Of a DNA stretch of 64,000 bases, positions 1 through 11,299 are shown piece after piece. A program made the translations under genes and the position numbers. Within the stretch, counting starts at the first letter, position 1. The number at the start of each line of letters is the position of its first letter. Source of the stretch: Rutidosis leptorrhynchoides (lineage: Eukaryota; Streptophyta; Magnoliopsida; Asterales; Asteraceae); NCBI RefSeq assembly GCF_046630445.1, contig NC_092339.1, positions 314,339,501 through 314,403,500 of the forward strand, written 5' to 3'. The notes below the pieces were generated by a model. The model had not been told where the DNA came from. It did not search any database and saw only the letters and a program-made list of their open reading frames with translations.

Positions 1-720
1 AAATGATGATACACCACCTGGCTTCCCAACCGCGCAATCCTAAACAATACCTAATGTGCACCAGAACCAGTTTCTGAATCAAATACCTAACCAATACTAT
101 ATGCCACCGCAAAACACTTTTACTTACCAAAATCCCATGATGATGAACCCATACCAAATGCAAATGTTTCAACAACCCTACATGCATCCACCCAAAAGGT
201 GCACTTATAAGAACTTTTGTGATTGCAAACCCTCTAAGTTTTCTGGAAGTACTGATCCGACTATAACTCTTAATTGGTTGCGAGAAATTGAAAGGGTATT
301 TGAAGCGTGCCAGTGCGAACCTGAGCTAAAAGTAACATATGCTAGTCGACTGTTGAAAGGTAGGGCTATGATTTGGTGAGATTCTTTATTTCCAGTATAC
401 CGAAAGAACAAGTGAGTATGATCATGTGGGAGCAGTTTCATGGGAAAGTGTATGAATAGTATTGTAATCCGTTTGATATGAACCAAATTGTGATGACCCG
501 AAAATTTTTGACTTATTTAAACCAATTCTCTATACGATTTATTATTTTAACACGTTAAACAAAGTCTGTTAGATTGAGTCTCAAAATTTTAGAACTGTTA
601 CATATATACAATTACCTTTGACTACTCTCGATGATTCATGAACAATTATATGTATGTATATATATATGTACAAGTAAAAACGACTTTCCTACAGTAAAAA
701 TTACTTTGTTACAGTAAAAC

Positions 721-796
721 ACTATTTGCTACAGTAACACTATTTGCTACAGTAACACTATTTGCTACAGTAACACTATTTGCTACAGTAAACACT
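721..796 (+). repeat. 18-bp tandem repeat in solo LTR
   Basis: Unit ACTATTTGCTACAGTAAC is repeated about four times, with more degenerate copies extending left to about 681. It lies about 110-180 bp upstream of the LTR TATA box, so it may be a promoter-proximal array; its function is unknown. Confidence 0.85.
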
Positions 797-838
797 ATTT
801 GATGTCGACGAACTAGCAAACAAAAACATAAAAGGCGG

Positions 839-917
839 CCATGCGATCGCATGGCAAAAACACTGAAAACTCATGTGATCGCATGAGCTACAGTAAATCG
901 AAAAGTACTATAAAAGG
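839..917 (+). promoter_or_regulatory. LTR core promoter with paired palindromic motifs
   Basis: CCATGCGATCGCATGG (839-854) is a perfect 16-bp palindrome. A second, related copy lies at 872-887 (CATGTGATCGCATGAG). The TATA box ACTATAAAAGG follows at 907-917. The same two-motif layout recurs in the Athila-type LTRs of this window. Promoter function is inferred from the TATA box and its place in the LTR. Confidence 0.6.
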
Positions 918-3900
918 TCAGTTTTGCTCGACGAAATATTTCATAAAAATATATGTACGTAAATTTTATAATTATAATTATAATTATAATTTTAATTTTA
1001 AGTTTAATAATAATAAAGTATATTCGAGGGTATTTTTAATTCGGGTTTCAAACCGTTTTAAAATAAGGAAATATTGGGTATTGTTCGGGGTATTGTTCTT
1101 GAATCCAAGGCCAACCATACAGTCGTCTACCATCATTACGTCTACGCAATTTGCCTACAATATTGAGTCTCAATATTGAACTGTGAGTTTATAGTCTCCC
1201 TTTTTAAATACTTTAAATATTTTTGGGCTGAGAATATATGCAATTTATTTTAAACGCGATAAGACACAAGTACATACTAAATTCTACACTGAGTTAAACC
1301 GAAAATCCCTTAGCTTTGGTAACTAGTAGCTGCCAGTACATAGGATATGGACTGGTGGGCGCGAATAATTGTATATGGATCCATAGGGTTTGACATCCCC
1401 GTCCGAGCTAGAGCACTAGCCTTTTAACGGACGTATGTTATTTGAGTTTAAGACACGTTGGTTTGCGTGTATTAAAACGAATGGGGTAATTATCACTATA
1501 GCGTTAAGTTTAGTTACCAGGGTGCTCTGTTACGTAGAATCTATTGATAAACTTTTGATGAAATCTTGTGGTCTATCTTTATATATGTTTATGACTCGAG
1601 CAATTAAACCTATAACTCACCAACATTCGTGTTGACTTTTTAGCATGTTTTATTCTCAGGTCCTTAGAATGCTTCCGCTGTGATGTGCTTGTTGCCTACA
1701 TGGAGTCTCACATGCTTTGTACAAAGTTTATTGCATTCAAAATAAAACTGCGTTGTGTAATAAATAATTGGACTGTGATGTCAACCTGTAAATTAAAGAC
1801 TTATGTATTTCGGGGTTTTGCTTATACCTAAGCACTCGCCCACATGTTTATAACTTTCTATGTTTAGAAAGTCACTTATTTTAATGAATGCAATATTTTA
1901 TCAAAACGTATCATATAGAGGTCAAAACCTCACTGTGGAATCAATGATTAACGTGCCGCGTCAATAGCGATTTTGACGGGTCGTTACACAAATCAAGACT
2001 AAGTTTCTTGAAATGAAGATGACACCTCAAATGACGATCGATGAAGTAGTAGAGAAGTATATGGATAAACTGAGTTTTGTACAACAGTGGGTGCCAGACG
2101 AAGCGTCTCGTATCCAGCATTTTGTTAATATCATTCTGCCAGAGTACCGAACTTTTGTTAGAACAGCTACATCATTGTCTCAAGTTGTTGTGTTAGCTAA
2201 GATGGTAGAAAGTGATGTTCAGGCCGCCAGAAACAGAATGTTTGGTAATGTGCTACAACAAGCTGGGCAAGTATCTGGTCAAACAGGATCTAAATCTAAA
2301 AAGTCTAGTGGGTTTAAATTGAGGGGTAAAAGTGGTCAGAGTAGTACTGGGTCTGGATCAGGTAAAGGGAATTGGTGTCACACGTATCGATCTTCTCACA
2401 GTGGTCAGTGTTTTAAGGCTACAAGAAGATGCTTAAAGTGTGGTGTTGTTGGGCATGAGTCTTCAGCATGCCTGTATCTGAATAGTGTGTGTTGGAGTTG
2501 TCACAGACTAGGGCATCGTGCAGTTAGTTGTCCGTCGAAGAGTGGTAGTTCCGGGGCAGGGTGAGGGGCGCTTTCGGCATCAATCGGAGGGACAACTGCC
2601 TCGAGTGGGCAGAAGAGGAAGAACCCTCCCACAGCAGAGACTAGAGCTTTTCAGATGTCGGTTGAGAATGTTGTGGCAACCGACGAAGTGATCACCGATA
2701 TGTTTCTAATCAACTCAATACCTGCTCGCGTATTGTTTGATTGTGGTGCCAATAGGTGTTTTATGTCCCTAGATTTCTGTGATAAGTTGAATTTACCAGC
2801 TACTGTGTTACCCAAGCTAGTTCGTGTAGAAGTAGCCGATGGTAAGACCACACCCGTCACAACATATGTGTCTGGGTTTGTATATAGATCGAAGGGAAGT
2901 CTTTCCCGGTGACTTGTTTAGTGTTACCTATTACTAGCTTTGATGTAGTATTAGGAATGGATTGGCTGAGCTCACTTAGGGCTAATATTAAGTGTGATAG
3001 GAAAATGATTACCTTTCGTTCGACTGATGGAACCCGTGTTGTGGCCCGAGGGGAGCGGGGCGGGTATAATTTTCTGTTGATAACCATGATGAAAACGAAA
3101 AAGTTAATGACAAAGGGTTGTGAATCATTTCTTGCATATGTGATTGATGCAAAGAAAGAAAAGAAAACAGTGGTCGATATTCTGATAATATCAGAATTTC
3201 CTGAAGTGTTCCCGGATGAGTTACCAGGTCGGCCGCCGGTAAGGGAAGTCGAATATAAGATTGAGTTGGTTCCAGGAACAACTCCAGTTGCAAAAGCTCC
3301 ATACCGATTAGCGCCTTCTAAAATCCGTGAAATGATGTGACAGATTCAAAAGTTTTTAGATTGTGGGTTTATCCGACTGAGTTCTTCACCATGGGATGCT
3401 CCGGTATTGTTTATTAAAATGAAATATGGGTCAATGCGTATGTGTATTGATTATCATGAATTGAACAAAAGAACGGTGAAGAATAAGTATCCGTTACCTC
3501 GAATAGACGACTTGTTCGATAAGTTACAGGGTGCTTCATTCTTTTCTAAGATAGATTTACAATCCGGATATCACCAGGTTCGTGTTGCTGAATCAGATAT
3601 ACCGAAAACAGCGTTCATAACAAGGTATGGTCATTATGAATTTCTTGTCATGCCGTTTGGGTTGACGAATGCGCCAGCAGTCTTCATGGATCTAATGAAT
3701 AGAGTGTGTCTTCCGTTCTTAGATAAGTTTGTGATTGTGTTTATAGACGATATACTAGTGTATTCAAAGACAGAGACTGAACATGCTGAACATTTGAGAC
3801 TGGTTTTGAACTTGTTGAAACGTGAGCAACTATTTGCAAAATTTTCAAAATGTGAATTTTGGTTACGTGAAGTGCAGTTTTCGGGTCATGTGATTTGTGC

Positions 3901-4892
3901 TGAAGGTATAAAGGTTGTTTCGATAAAGATAAAAGCGGTAATGAATTGGAATTCTCCGAAGACTCCGACTGAGATTACGAGTTTTCTCGGATTAGCCGGT
4001 TATTATCGCAGATTTATCAAGAATTTCTCGAAAATAGCGAGTCCGTTGACTAAGTTGACTCATAAAGATGTAGCCTTTCGATGGACTGATGAACAGGAAA
4101 AGGCTTTTCAGATTTTGAAATAGCTACTGTGTCAAGCATTAGTGTTAGCTTTACCAGAAGGTTCAGACGACTTCGTGGTATACTGTGATGCGTCATTTGC
4201 TGGATTGGGTTGTGTATTAATGCAAAGATATAAAGTGATCGCTTACGCCTCGCGACAGTTGAAAGTTCATGAGAAGAATTATCCAGTGCATGATCTTGAA
4301 ATGGCTGCATTAGTGTTTGTTTTGAAACTGTGGAGACACTATTTGTATGGAACCCATTGTGTTATTTGTACAGATCATAAGAGTTTACAGTATATCTTCT
4401 CACAGAAAGAATTGAACATGCGTCAGAGACGGTGGCAAGAGTTGATCAAAGATTATGATTGTGAAATTAAATACCATCCTGGTAAGGCAAATGTGGTTGC
4501 AGATGCGCTAAGTCGTAAAAAGTCAAGTGAAAATGTGAAATTCCTTCGTTTGAATATAACTTCAGATTTAATTAACAGCTTAAGAACCATTCAGGCCTGT
4601 GCTTTGGAGGACGAACATATTAAATCTGAACAAATGATCAAACGAAAAGTGGACTTAATTGATGACTCACGTGGACTAAATACCTTAAACAATCATGTTT
4701 GGGTGCCTAAGCTTGGAGATTTGAGGGATTTAATCATGATAGAAGCTCACAAATTCATATTGATAGTACATCCGGATAGTAATAAGATGTATCATGATAT
4801 GAAAACAGTGTATTGGTGGCCAACAATGAAAATAGATATCGCCCGTTATATCGAAAAGTGTCATATTTGTGCCCAAGTGAAGGCAGAACAAC

Positions 4893-4967
4893 AAAAAAGT
4901 GCCACTAAATGTCTTTAGTAGTGGCACTTCTAGTGGCACTTTTTTTGTATGCCACACATACCATTGA
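4893..4967 (+). mobile_element. Left part of a short inverted-repeat element (MITE or CACTA-type end)
   Basis: AAAAAGTGCCACTAAAT at about 4894-4910 is the reverse complement of ATTTAGTGGCACTTTTT at about 23269-23285. AGTGGCACT is repeated again inside (4920-4941). Without the later LTR insertion (4968-23259) the two ends lie under 100 bp apart. GTGGCACT-type repeats are common near the ends of plant CACTA transposons, so this may be a CACTA end or a small MITE. No clear target duplication was found. Confidence 0.45.
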
Positions 4968-6113
4968 TGTAACAGACTGAAACTCGGGCTAGTTTTAAGT
5001 TGCTTATTTTGCCCTTAGGGTTTGTGCTTAGTCTTAAGTGCTTTTATTTTAATTATTTTATTAGTGTTTTATTATATTTGTGTTGTGATCAGTTTGTGAC
5101 AAGGGTCCCAGAACAGGTTTGTTTATTTTATTTGGACCTCGTTTGGGTTACTTAATCTTGTGCGAAAGATATCAGATAACTGGTAAATACCCGTGGGTGA
5201 TGAGGTATTGTGTTTAACACAAATATTTAAGCCTCGACCTACTCATTTTGTTATGTTTCTAGAAATTTCTTCTTCACTTCTGTACCTAACATTCACCTCT
5301 TTAAAAACCCTAATCACTCAATCTCGATTTGGTTATTGAATTGAGTCAAGAAACTGATTCCTTGTGTTGTTGTGAGTATATCAAGGTAAGATTTGTCAAA
5401 TTTCATGTCCAAATCAGTGTGTAAATTGAGTTTGAAGGTGAGTTTTGTTAAAAGTGATTTTTGGCTCAAAAGTGCTTAAATTGATGTTGTTTGAGCGTAA
5501 ATTTTGTAGGTTTATGTCTCAAAACGTTTATTATAAAAGATGTGTTCGGTTTTGGGGTCTTAAACGAGTACTAGGTCGAGATTTGGTGATTTGGGTGTGA
5601 AACCCGTCATTTTGCTGCTGTTGCTGCTGTTACAGCTGATGAACTACCTTCGGCCGATGGTCGTTGACCATCGACCGATGGTGAGGGACGATCGACCGGT
5701 TGACAAGACCATCGACCGATAGTGTATTACCTTTGACCAGCGGATGTAATTTTGACGATCGACCTATTGGGGGAGACCATCGACCGATGGTGTGTTACCG
5801 ATCGGTCGATGGATGGGACCATCGACCGATGGTCTTTTGGCAGTAAATATTTTACTAAGTGTTGATTTATAGCCGTTATGCTGCCCGTGTGTTTTTATGG
5901 TTTTCAGGATGTAAATTTTGAAAATGCAGAAGTGTTAAGCATGAATTTTTAGCGAACGTTTTTTTACTAATTTGCTGAAATGTGCTGTCAGTGTGTCTAA
6001 TTTTGATGGGAACACTATTCTAACTTGGTTTTTGTTGTTCTCAGGAGATAAGAACACGGAGGAAGCTCAAAAATAATAACTGAGCAGTTGCTGGTAATTG
6101 GTGAGTGGGTCTA
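4968..6113 (+). mobile_element. Left part of a Gypsy-type LTR split by the Athila insertion
   Basis: The LTR begins TGTAACAGACTG at 4968 and resumes at 22526, ending GATGTTACA at 23259. ATTGA flanks both outer ends (4963-4967 and 23260-23264). The two parts add up to about 1.88 kb. No internal region or second copy accompanies it, so it is read as a solo LTR. A TATA-like CAAATATTTAAG lies near 5219-5230, and an array of CCATCGACCGATGG motifs lies at 5650-5834. It was later interrupted by the Athila element, which duplicated GTCTA. Confidence 0.85.
5650..5834 (+). repeat. Array of near-palindromic CCATCGACCGATGG motifs
   Basis: About seven variants of ACCATCGACCGATGGT occur in 185 bp. Each is a CpG-containing inverted repeat (CCATCG/CGATGG around AC). 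The array lies several hundred bases downstream of the TATA-like box of this LTR, probably in the transcribed part. Its role is unknown. Confidence 0.75.
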
Positions 6114-8057
6114 TGATAATGCTAAAAATGAACATATATTTCATAGCATTATCCTTCAAGAAAGCCAAGCTTTTAGTTACAATTGTTCTATTTACAAGTG
6201 ATATCAGTTTAAAAATAAAAGGTGAAGACAAAAAACAGATTCGACGATTTGAAGACGCAAACGACCAAAACGCTAAAGAGTACAAAGTACAATCCAAGTG
6301 GTTCAATTTATTGATAAGAAACTTCTAAAAGTTACAAGAGTACGAGCCGCAAAACGCAAAGTACAAGATATTAAATCATGCGAAAGGACGTACGAAAAAC
6401 CAGAACCGAGACATGAACCAACTATCAACGCGCAACTCAACGGAGCTAAAATTACAAGTCAACGATGCACAAGAATATAATATAATATATAATATAATTA
6501 ATTATATTATATTATATTATATATATTATATTATATATATTAAATAATCGAGCAGCCCACGTTTTAATTGACAATGTGAGCTGGTACAGCTGGCCATGCG
6601 ATCGCATGGCCAGGTAGTGTAAATGTCATGCGGTCGCATGAGGCACTGTAGCAAGCCAAGTCCTATAAATTGCAACGTTTGGTCGACGAATTATATACAC
6701 AATATATTATCTATCTCTCACTCTCTTAATATATATTTATATTTTAATTATAATTTTAATATTAAAGTTTAATAATAATAAGGTTATGGTAGCAAATGTT
6801 GTAAGTTTGTAAGTCGAAATTCTGTCCGTGTAACACTACGCGATTAATACTCATTGTAAGTTATGTTCAACCTTTTTAAATTAATGTCTCGTAGCTAAGT
6901 TATTATTATGCTTATTTAAATCGAAGTAATCTTGATGTTGGGCTAAATATTAAAGATTGGGTAATTGGGCTTTGTACCATAATTGGGGTTTGGACAAAAG
7001 ACCGACACTTATGGAAATTGGACTATGGGCTATTAATGGACTTTATATTTGTTTAACTGAATGATAGTTCGTTAATTTAATATAGAGATTTACAATTTGA
7101 CGTATCTATAAATAATCATATACACTCGATCGGACACGATGGGCGGGATATTTATAAGTACTAATAATCGTTCATTTAACCGGATACGGGAATAGATTAA
7201 TAGTCAATGGACTCATTAAAACAGGGGTGGATTACATACAAGGACACTTGGTGTAATTGATAATAAAGTATTAAAACCTTGATTTGCACACAGTCGATAA
7301 CCTGGTGTAATCATAAACAAAGTATTAAGACCTTGTTACAGTTTAAGTCCCCAATTAGTTGGAATATTTGACTTCGGGTATAAGGATAATTTGACGAGGA
7401 CACTCACACTTTATATTTATGACTGATAGACTGTTATGGACAAAAACCGTATGGACATATTGAATAATCCAGGACAAAGGACAATTAACCCATGGTAATA
7501 AACTAAAATTAACACGTCGAACATCATGATTACGGAAGTTTAAATAAGTATAACTCCTTTATTTTATATCTTATCGCACTTTTAACTATCGTACTTTTTA
7601 ATTATCGCAATTTTATTTACTTTCATTTTATTTATCGCACTTTTAATTATCGCAATTTTATTATCGTCATTTACTTTACGCTTTAAATTAAGTTATATTA
7701 TTTTTAATATTTTACATTAGGTTTTAATTGTGACTTAAGACATAAAATCGGCAAACCGGTCATTAAACGATAAAACCCCCTTTTTATAACAATAATAATA
7801 TTACTTATATATATATTTTTATACAAATATAGTTTAAAATAAATATAGCGTTAAACTTGGCTAGCTCCCTGCGAAACGAACCGGACTTACTAAAAACTAG
7901 ACTACTGTACGATTAGGTACACTGCCTATAGTGTTGTAGCAAGGTTTAGGTATATCCACTCTATAAATAAATAAATAACTTTTGTAAAATTGTATCGTAT
8001 TTAACAGTATTTCGCAATAAAAATATACCTATTTCGTATACACCTTGCATAACATCA
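6114..8057 (+). repeat. 5' LTR of the Athila-type element
   Basis: The 1.94-kb LTR opens with an inverted repeat (GATAATGCTA and TAGCATTATC). The paired motifs lie at 6594-6609 and 6627-6643, and a TATA box TCCTATAAATTG lies at 6661-6672. The 3' part has AT-rich runs and repeated TTATCGCACTTTTAATTATCGC-like blocks (about 7560-7660). Its right edge is set by the primer-binding site that follows after eight bases. Confidence 0.9.
6594..6672 (+). promoter_or_regulatory. Core promoter of Athila 5' LTR with paired GCGATCGC motifs
   Basis: The palindrome CCATGCGATCGCATGG (6594-6609) and its relative CATGCGGTCGCATGAGG (6627-6643) are followed 18 bp later by the TATA box TCCTATAAATTG (6661-6672). 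The 3' LTR has the same set at 21050-21065, 21083-21099 and about 21117-21128. Confidence 0.6.
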
Positions 8058-8065
8058 AGTATTTT

Positions 8066-8084
8066 TGGCGCCACTGCCGGGGAA
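8066..8084 (+). other. Primer-binding site of the Athila-type element
   Basis: TGGCGCCACTGCCGGGGAA starts eight bases after the 5' LTR. It closely resembles the TGGCGCCGTTGCCGGGGA site known for Athila and related elements and attributed to a tRNA-Asp primer. This fixes the LTR edge and the family. Confidence 0.8.
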
Positions 8085-9398
8085 CATCTTAAACTCCGAA
8101 GCGAAACGCTATTAAAAAAAAGAATAAAAAAAGATTTTCTTTATTAAGTTTTAATTTATTTTTATAAAAATACGTTTTAAATACAAAAATATAAAAACAA
8201 GAAAAAGAAAAATATATATCTATATTTTTAAGTTTTGTTAAAATTAAAAAAAAATTATATTTTTGTTTATTATTAAAAGTTATAAAAAACTAATAAGTAA
8301 TTTTTTAAAAAAAGTTTTTATTACATTTTATTTTCTATAAAATTAAAAACAGAAAATTAAAAAAAATAACTGAAAATTGCAATCGGGCCACAATACTGTA
8401 GCAGCCCAAGAACTGGCCTGGATCCAGAGTCCATGCGATCGCATGGAAATACCAAAGAACCCTCACGCGGTCGCATGAGGTGAAAAGACAGGTCAGTTTC
8501 CTTGTCTGTACGATTAGGGTTAGGTTTTTATTAATAATTATTATTAATTAATTAGTTAATTAGGGTTTTGTTAAATAATAGTATAATTTAGTTGTATTTT
8601 TAGTTTTAATTAGTATTATTAAGTTTAATAATTATTATTAATTAATATTTTTATAAAATAATAATATAAAAATAATATTTTTATAAAAATTGTATTTTTA
8701 TAACTTTAAGCAAATTTTTATATTTTGTATATTTTTATCTTTTATTCGTAAATTGTATATTTATCGTTCATATTAGTTTTAAGATTTAGTATTTGCCGTA
8801 GTTACTTTATTTCTAGATTTTTAGGCTTTGCCGTAAAATCCTTTAAGTGCTTTTTTCTTTAGATTAAGATTTAGACGCTTTAGAATTCCACGACGTCGCT
8901 TATCGCTTTTATATTTAATAAATTTTAGTGCCTTTTTAAGTTATTGCCGTTTTGGATATAGAATTCCTTTTAAGTTTTAATACCTTTAGACGTAAGTTTT
9001 AATTTTTAGTTTATAGACTTTTAAGTTTCGACGCTGCATTTTATTATTTTTCGACTTTTATTTTTCGACGCTTATTTTTCGACCTTTTATTTTTCGATGT
9101 TTTTCGACGCACTCTTTTTCTTTCTTATTTCTCGACGCACTAGTTTTTAGGACATAAATTTTTATTTCAAAATTTCGACGAAAAATTATTTTAAGTGGTT
9201 AAATTGATAGACATCCAAAATTTTCTGATTCGTAGTAATAGTTGGATTTGTTAGTGGCGAGTTGTGGGCTTTCGTTTTAAAGGGTCCTGGCTACCTGCTG
9301 CATCTTTTGGCTATTCGAAACGTGGGCAAAATCAGAAAAGTCTATTAATTTGATAACTTATATAATTTTTATCTTTTATAACTAATAGAATATTCAGT
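8085..9398 (+). other. 5' leader of the Athila-type element
   Basis: This is an AT-rich noncoding leader of about 1.3 kb between the primer-binding site and Gag. It contains another copy of the paired palindromes (8431-8446 and 8464-8480), here without a nearby TATA box. Tracts rich in TTTTTCGACGC-like repeats lie at about 9040-9190. No gene is seen. Confidence 0.6.
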
Positions 9399-11275
9399 GA
9401 ATGCACTGAGTAAAACGTTCACCACCTTTCATACCTTCACCACCTGTAACTCGATCAAGACATTTAGCTAACATTGTCGATGTTGATTTTTCTTTAGAAT
9501 CGTCATCTAGTCAACCAAGTACTCCAATTCTAATTTCCGATAATCCATTTTTTGAATCCGACCTCACAATTGAGAATCCGGAGGATATTCATGGACAATT
9601 CAGAGATCCTGAACCACTAATTATTCCTCCTGAACCACAAATCACTCATCCAGAGATTGTTGAGGAAGAAACCATTAAGTCAGAATCCTCCAATGATTCA
9701 GATTCAACAAATTCAATCATGGAAAATCTGGAACCTCTAAGTATGGAAGACCGAATGAGAGCTAAACGCACTGGCCAAGGTCACGCAATTACTCAACCAG
9801 ACATTAATGCGCCAGATTATGAAATCAAAGGACAAATCCTACACATGGTAACTAATCAATGCCAATTTAGTGGTGCACCGAAGGAAGATCCAAATGAACA
9901 TCTTCGTACCTTTTATAGGATATGTACTCTATTTAAAATCAGAGAAGTTGAGGATGAACAGATCTATCTCATGTTATTTCCCTGGACTTTAAAGGGAGAA
10001 GCCAAAGATTGGTTAGAATCGTTACCTGAAGGGGCGATTGATACATGGGATGTTTTAGTTGAAAATTTTCTTAAACAATTCTTTCCGGCATCTAAAGCCG
10101 TGAGACTTCAAGGAGAAATTGTTATGTTCACACAAAAGCCAAATGAAACATTATATGAGGCGTTGACAAAATTTGGAAAGTTGTTAAGAGGATGTCCGCA
10201 ACATGGTTTAGACACTTATCAAATAGTACAAATATTCTACCAAGGATGCGATATTACTACACGAAAAGACATCGACATAGCAGCTGGTGGTTCCATTATG
10301 AAGGAAATTGCAACTGAAGCTTATAAAATTATAGATAACACTGCTTCCCACTCACATGAGTGGCATCAAGAAAAAGATATCGTTAGACCATCTAAAGTGG
10401 CTATAGCCGATTCTAGCCATGACTTTGATTCAATTTCCGCAAAGATAGATGCTTTCGAGAGACGAATGGAAAAGATGACTAAAGATATTCACGCAATACG
10501 AATTAGTTGTGAGCAGTGTGGAGGACCACATTTGACAAAAGATTGTCTCAGTATTGAACAAACAATGGAACAAAGAGAGAATGTTTCATACATGAACCAA
10601 AGGCCTGGAAATAATTATCAGAATAATTATCAACCGCCAAGACCAAACTACAATCAAAATCAGAATTATAACCGAAATGTTCCATACAACAACCAACAAG
10701 GTCCTAGCAATCAACAAGTATCCAATAATACTTACAACCAGCAAAGACCTATTTTTCCAATTAAACCACCACAAACCGATGATAAAAATCCAAATTTAGA
10801 AGATATGATGTCGAAGCTAGTTGAATCTCAAACGCAGTTTTTCACATCTCAGAAACAAACAAATGAACAAAATGCTCAAGCATTTAGAAATCAACAAGCT
10901 TCAATCCAAAATCTGGAACAAGAAGTAAGTAACCTAGCTAGGTTGATAGGTGAAAGAAAACCAGGGAGTCTACCTAGCGATACAAATGCTAACCCCCGGA
11001 GTGAAACAGCTAAAGCCATTACCACGAGAAGTGGTATTACACTTAAACCACCTGAAATACCTGAAATTTCTGATGACTCTACTCCTACTACACAAGAACC
11101 ACAATCTAATCAAGATAAGGAACCAGAACCGGTAGTTGAAAAGGTTAATGAAGATAACACAGTTAAGGCAAACCCTTATGTTAAACCATACCAACCACCG
11201 CTTCCTTACCCGAGTAAAATGAGAAAAGAAAGACTTGAAGCCGAGCAATCCAAATTCTTAGATATGTTTAAATAA
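9399..11275 (+). mobile_element. Gag region of the Athila-type element
   Basis: The capsid-type region shows the retrotransposon Gag block (around 9840-10090, including LKGEAKDWLESLP), followed by a CCHC zinc knuckle (CEQCGGPHLTKDC, near 10515). A long Asn/Gln-rich segment and a Pro-rich, charged C-terminal part come next. A 518-residue reading frame is open from 9719, and coding-like sequence extends left to about 9.4 kb. Gag forms the particle that packages the element's RNA. Confidence 0.85.
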
Positions 11276-11299
11276 ATAAATGTCAATCTTCCTTTCATT

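Larger units (their letters stand above)
489..1988 (+). mobile_element. Solo LTR of a Ty3/Gypsy family, with 5-bp target duplication
   Basis: The segment starts TGTGATGACCCG, ends GGGTCGTTACA, and is flanked on both sides by CAAAT (484-488 and 1989-1993). That is the signature of one LTR left after recombination of a full element. Inside are an 18-bp tandem repeat (721-796), a pair of GCGATCGC-centred motifs (839-854 and 872-887), a TATA box at 907-917, a perfect hairpin at 1158-1178, and a small stem-loop at 1621-1634. The last is followed by GCATGTTTTATTCTCAGG, which is also found in the LTRs near 46020 and 50830. It interrupts the Gag region of the element around it and is therefore younger. 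Confidence 0.9.
1..4892 (+). mobile_element. Broken Ty3/Gypsy element (Tekay/Del-like), partial
   Basis: This is the interior of an old Ty3/Gypsy element; its left end lies outside the window and its right end abuts the small inverted-repeat element at 4893. The parts appear in the family's usual order. Gag lies at about 56-480 and 2000-2564, with cysteine-rich zinc knuckles near 2430-2540. Protease lies at about 2655-3000. Reverse transcriptase lies at about 3200-4120 and shows the [10 protein letters not shown] catalytic block. RNase H lies at about 4140-4520 and shows [11 protein letters not shown]. The start of integrase lies at about 4560-4892 and keeps the HHCC-type zinc region (CHICAQVK). 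Reverse transcriptase and RNase H resemble the chromovirus Tekay/Del branch, but the chromodomain end is not present to confirm this. The coding is broken in several places and Gag is split by the solo LTR at 489-1988. It is a fossil and the oldest layer of the left block. Confidence 0.85.
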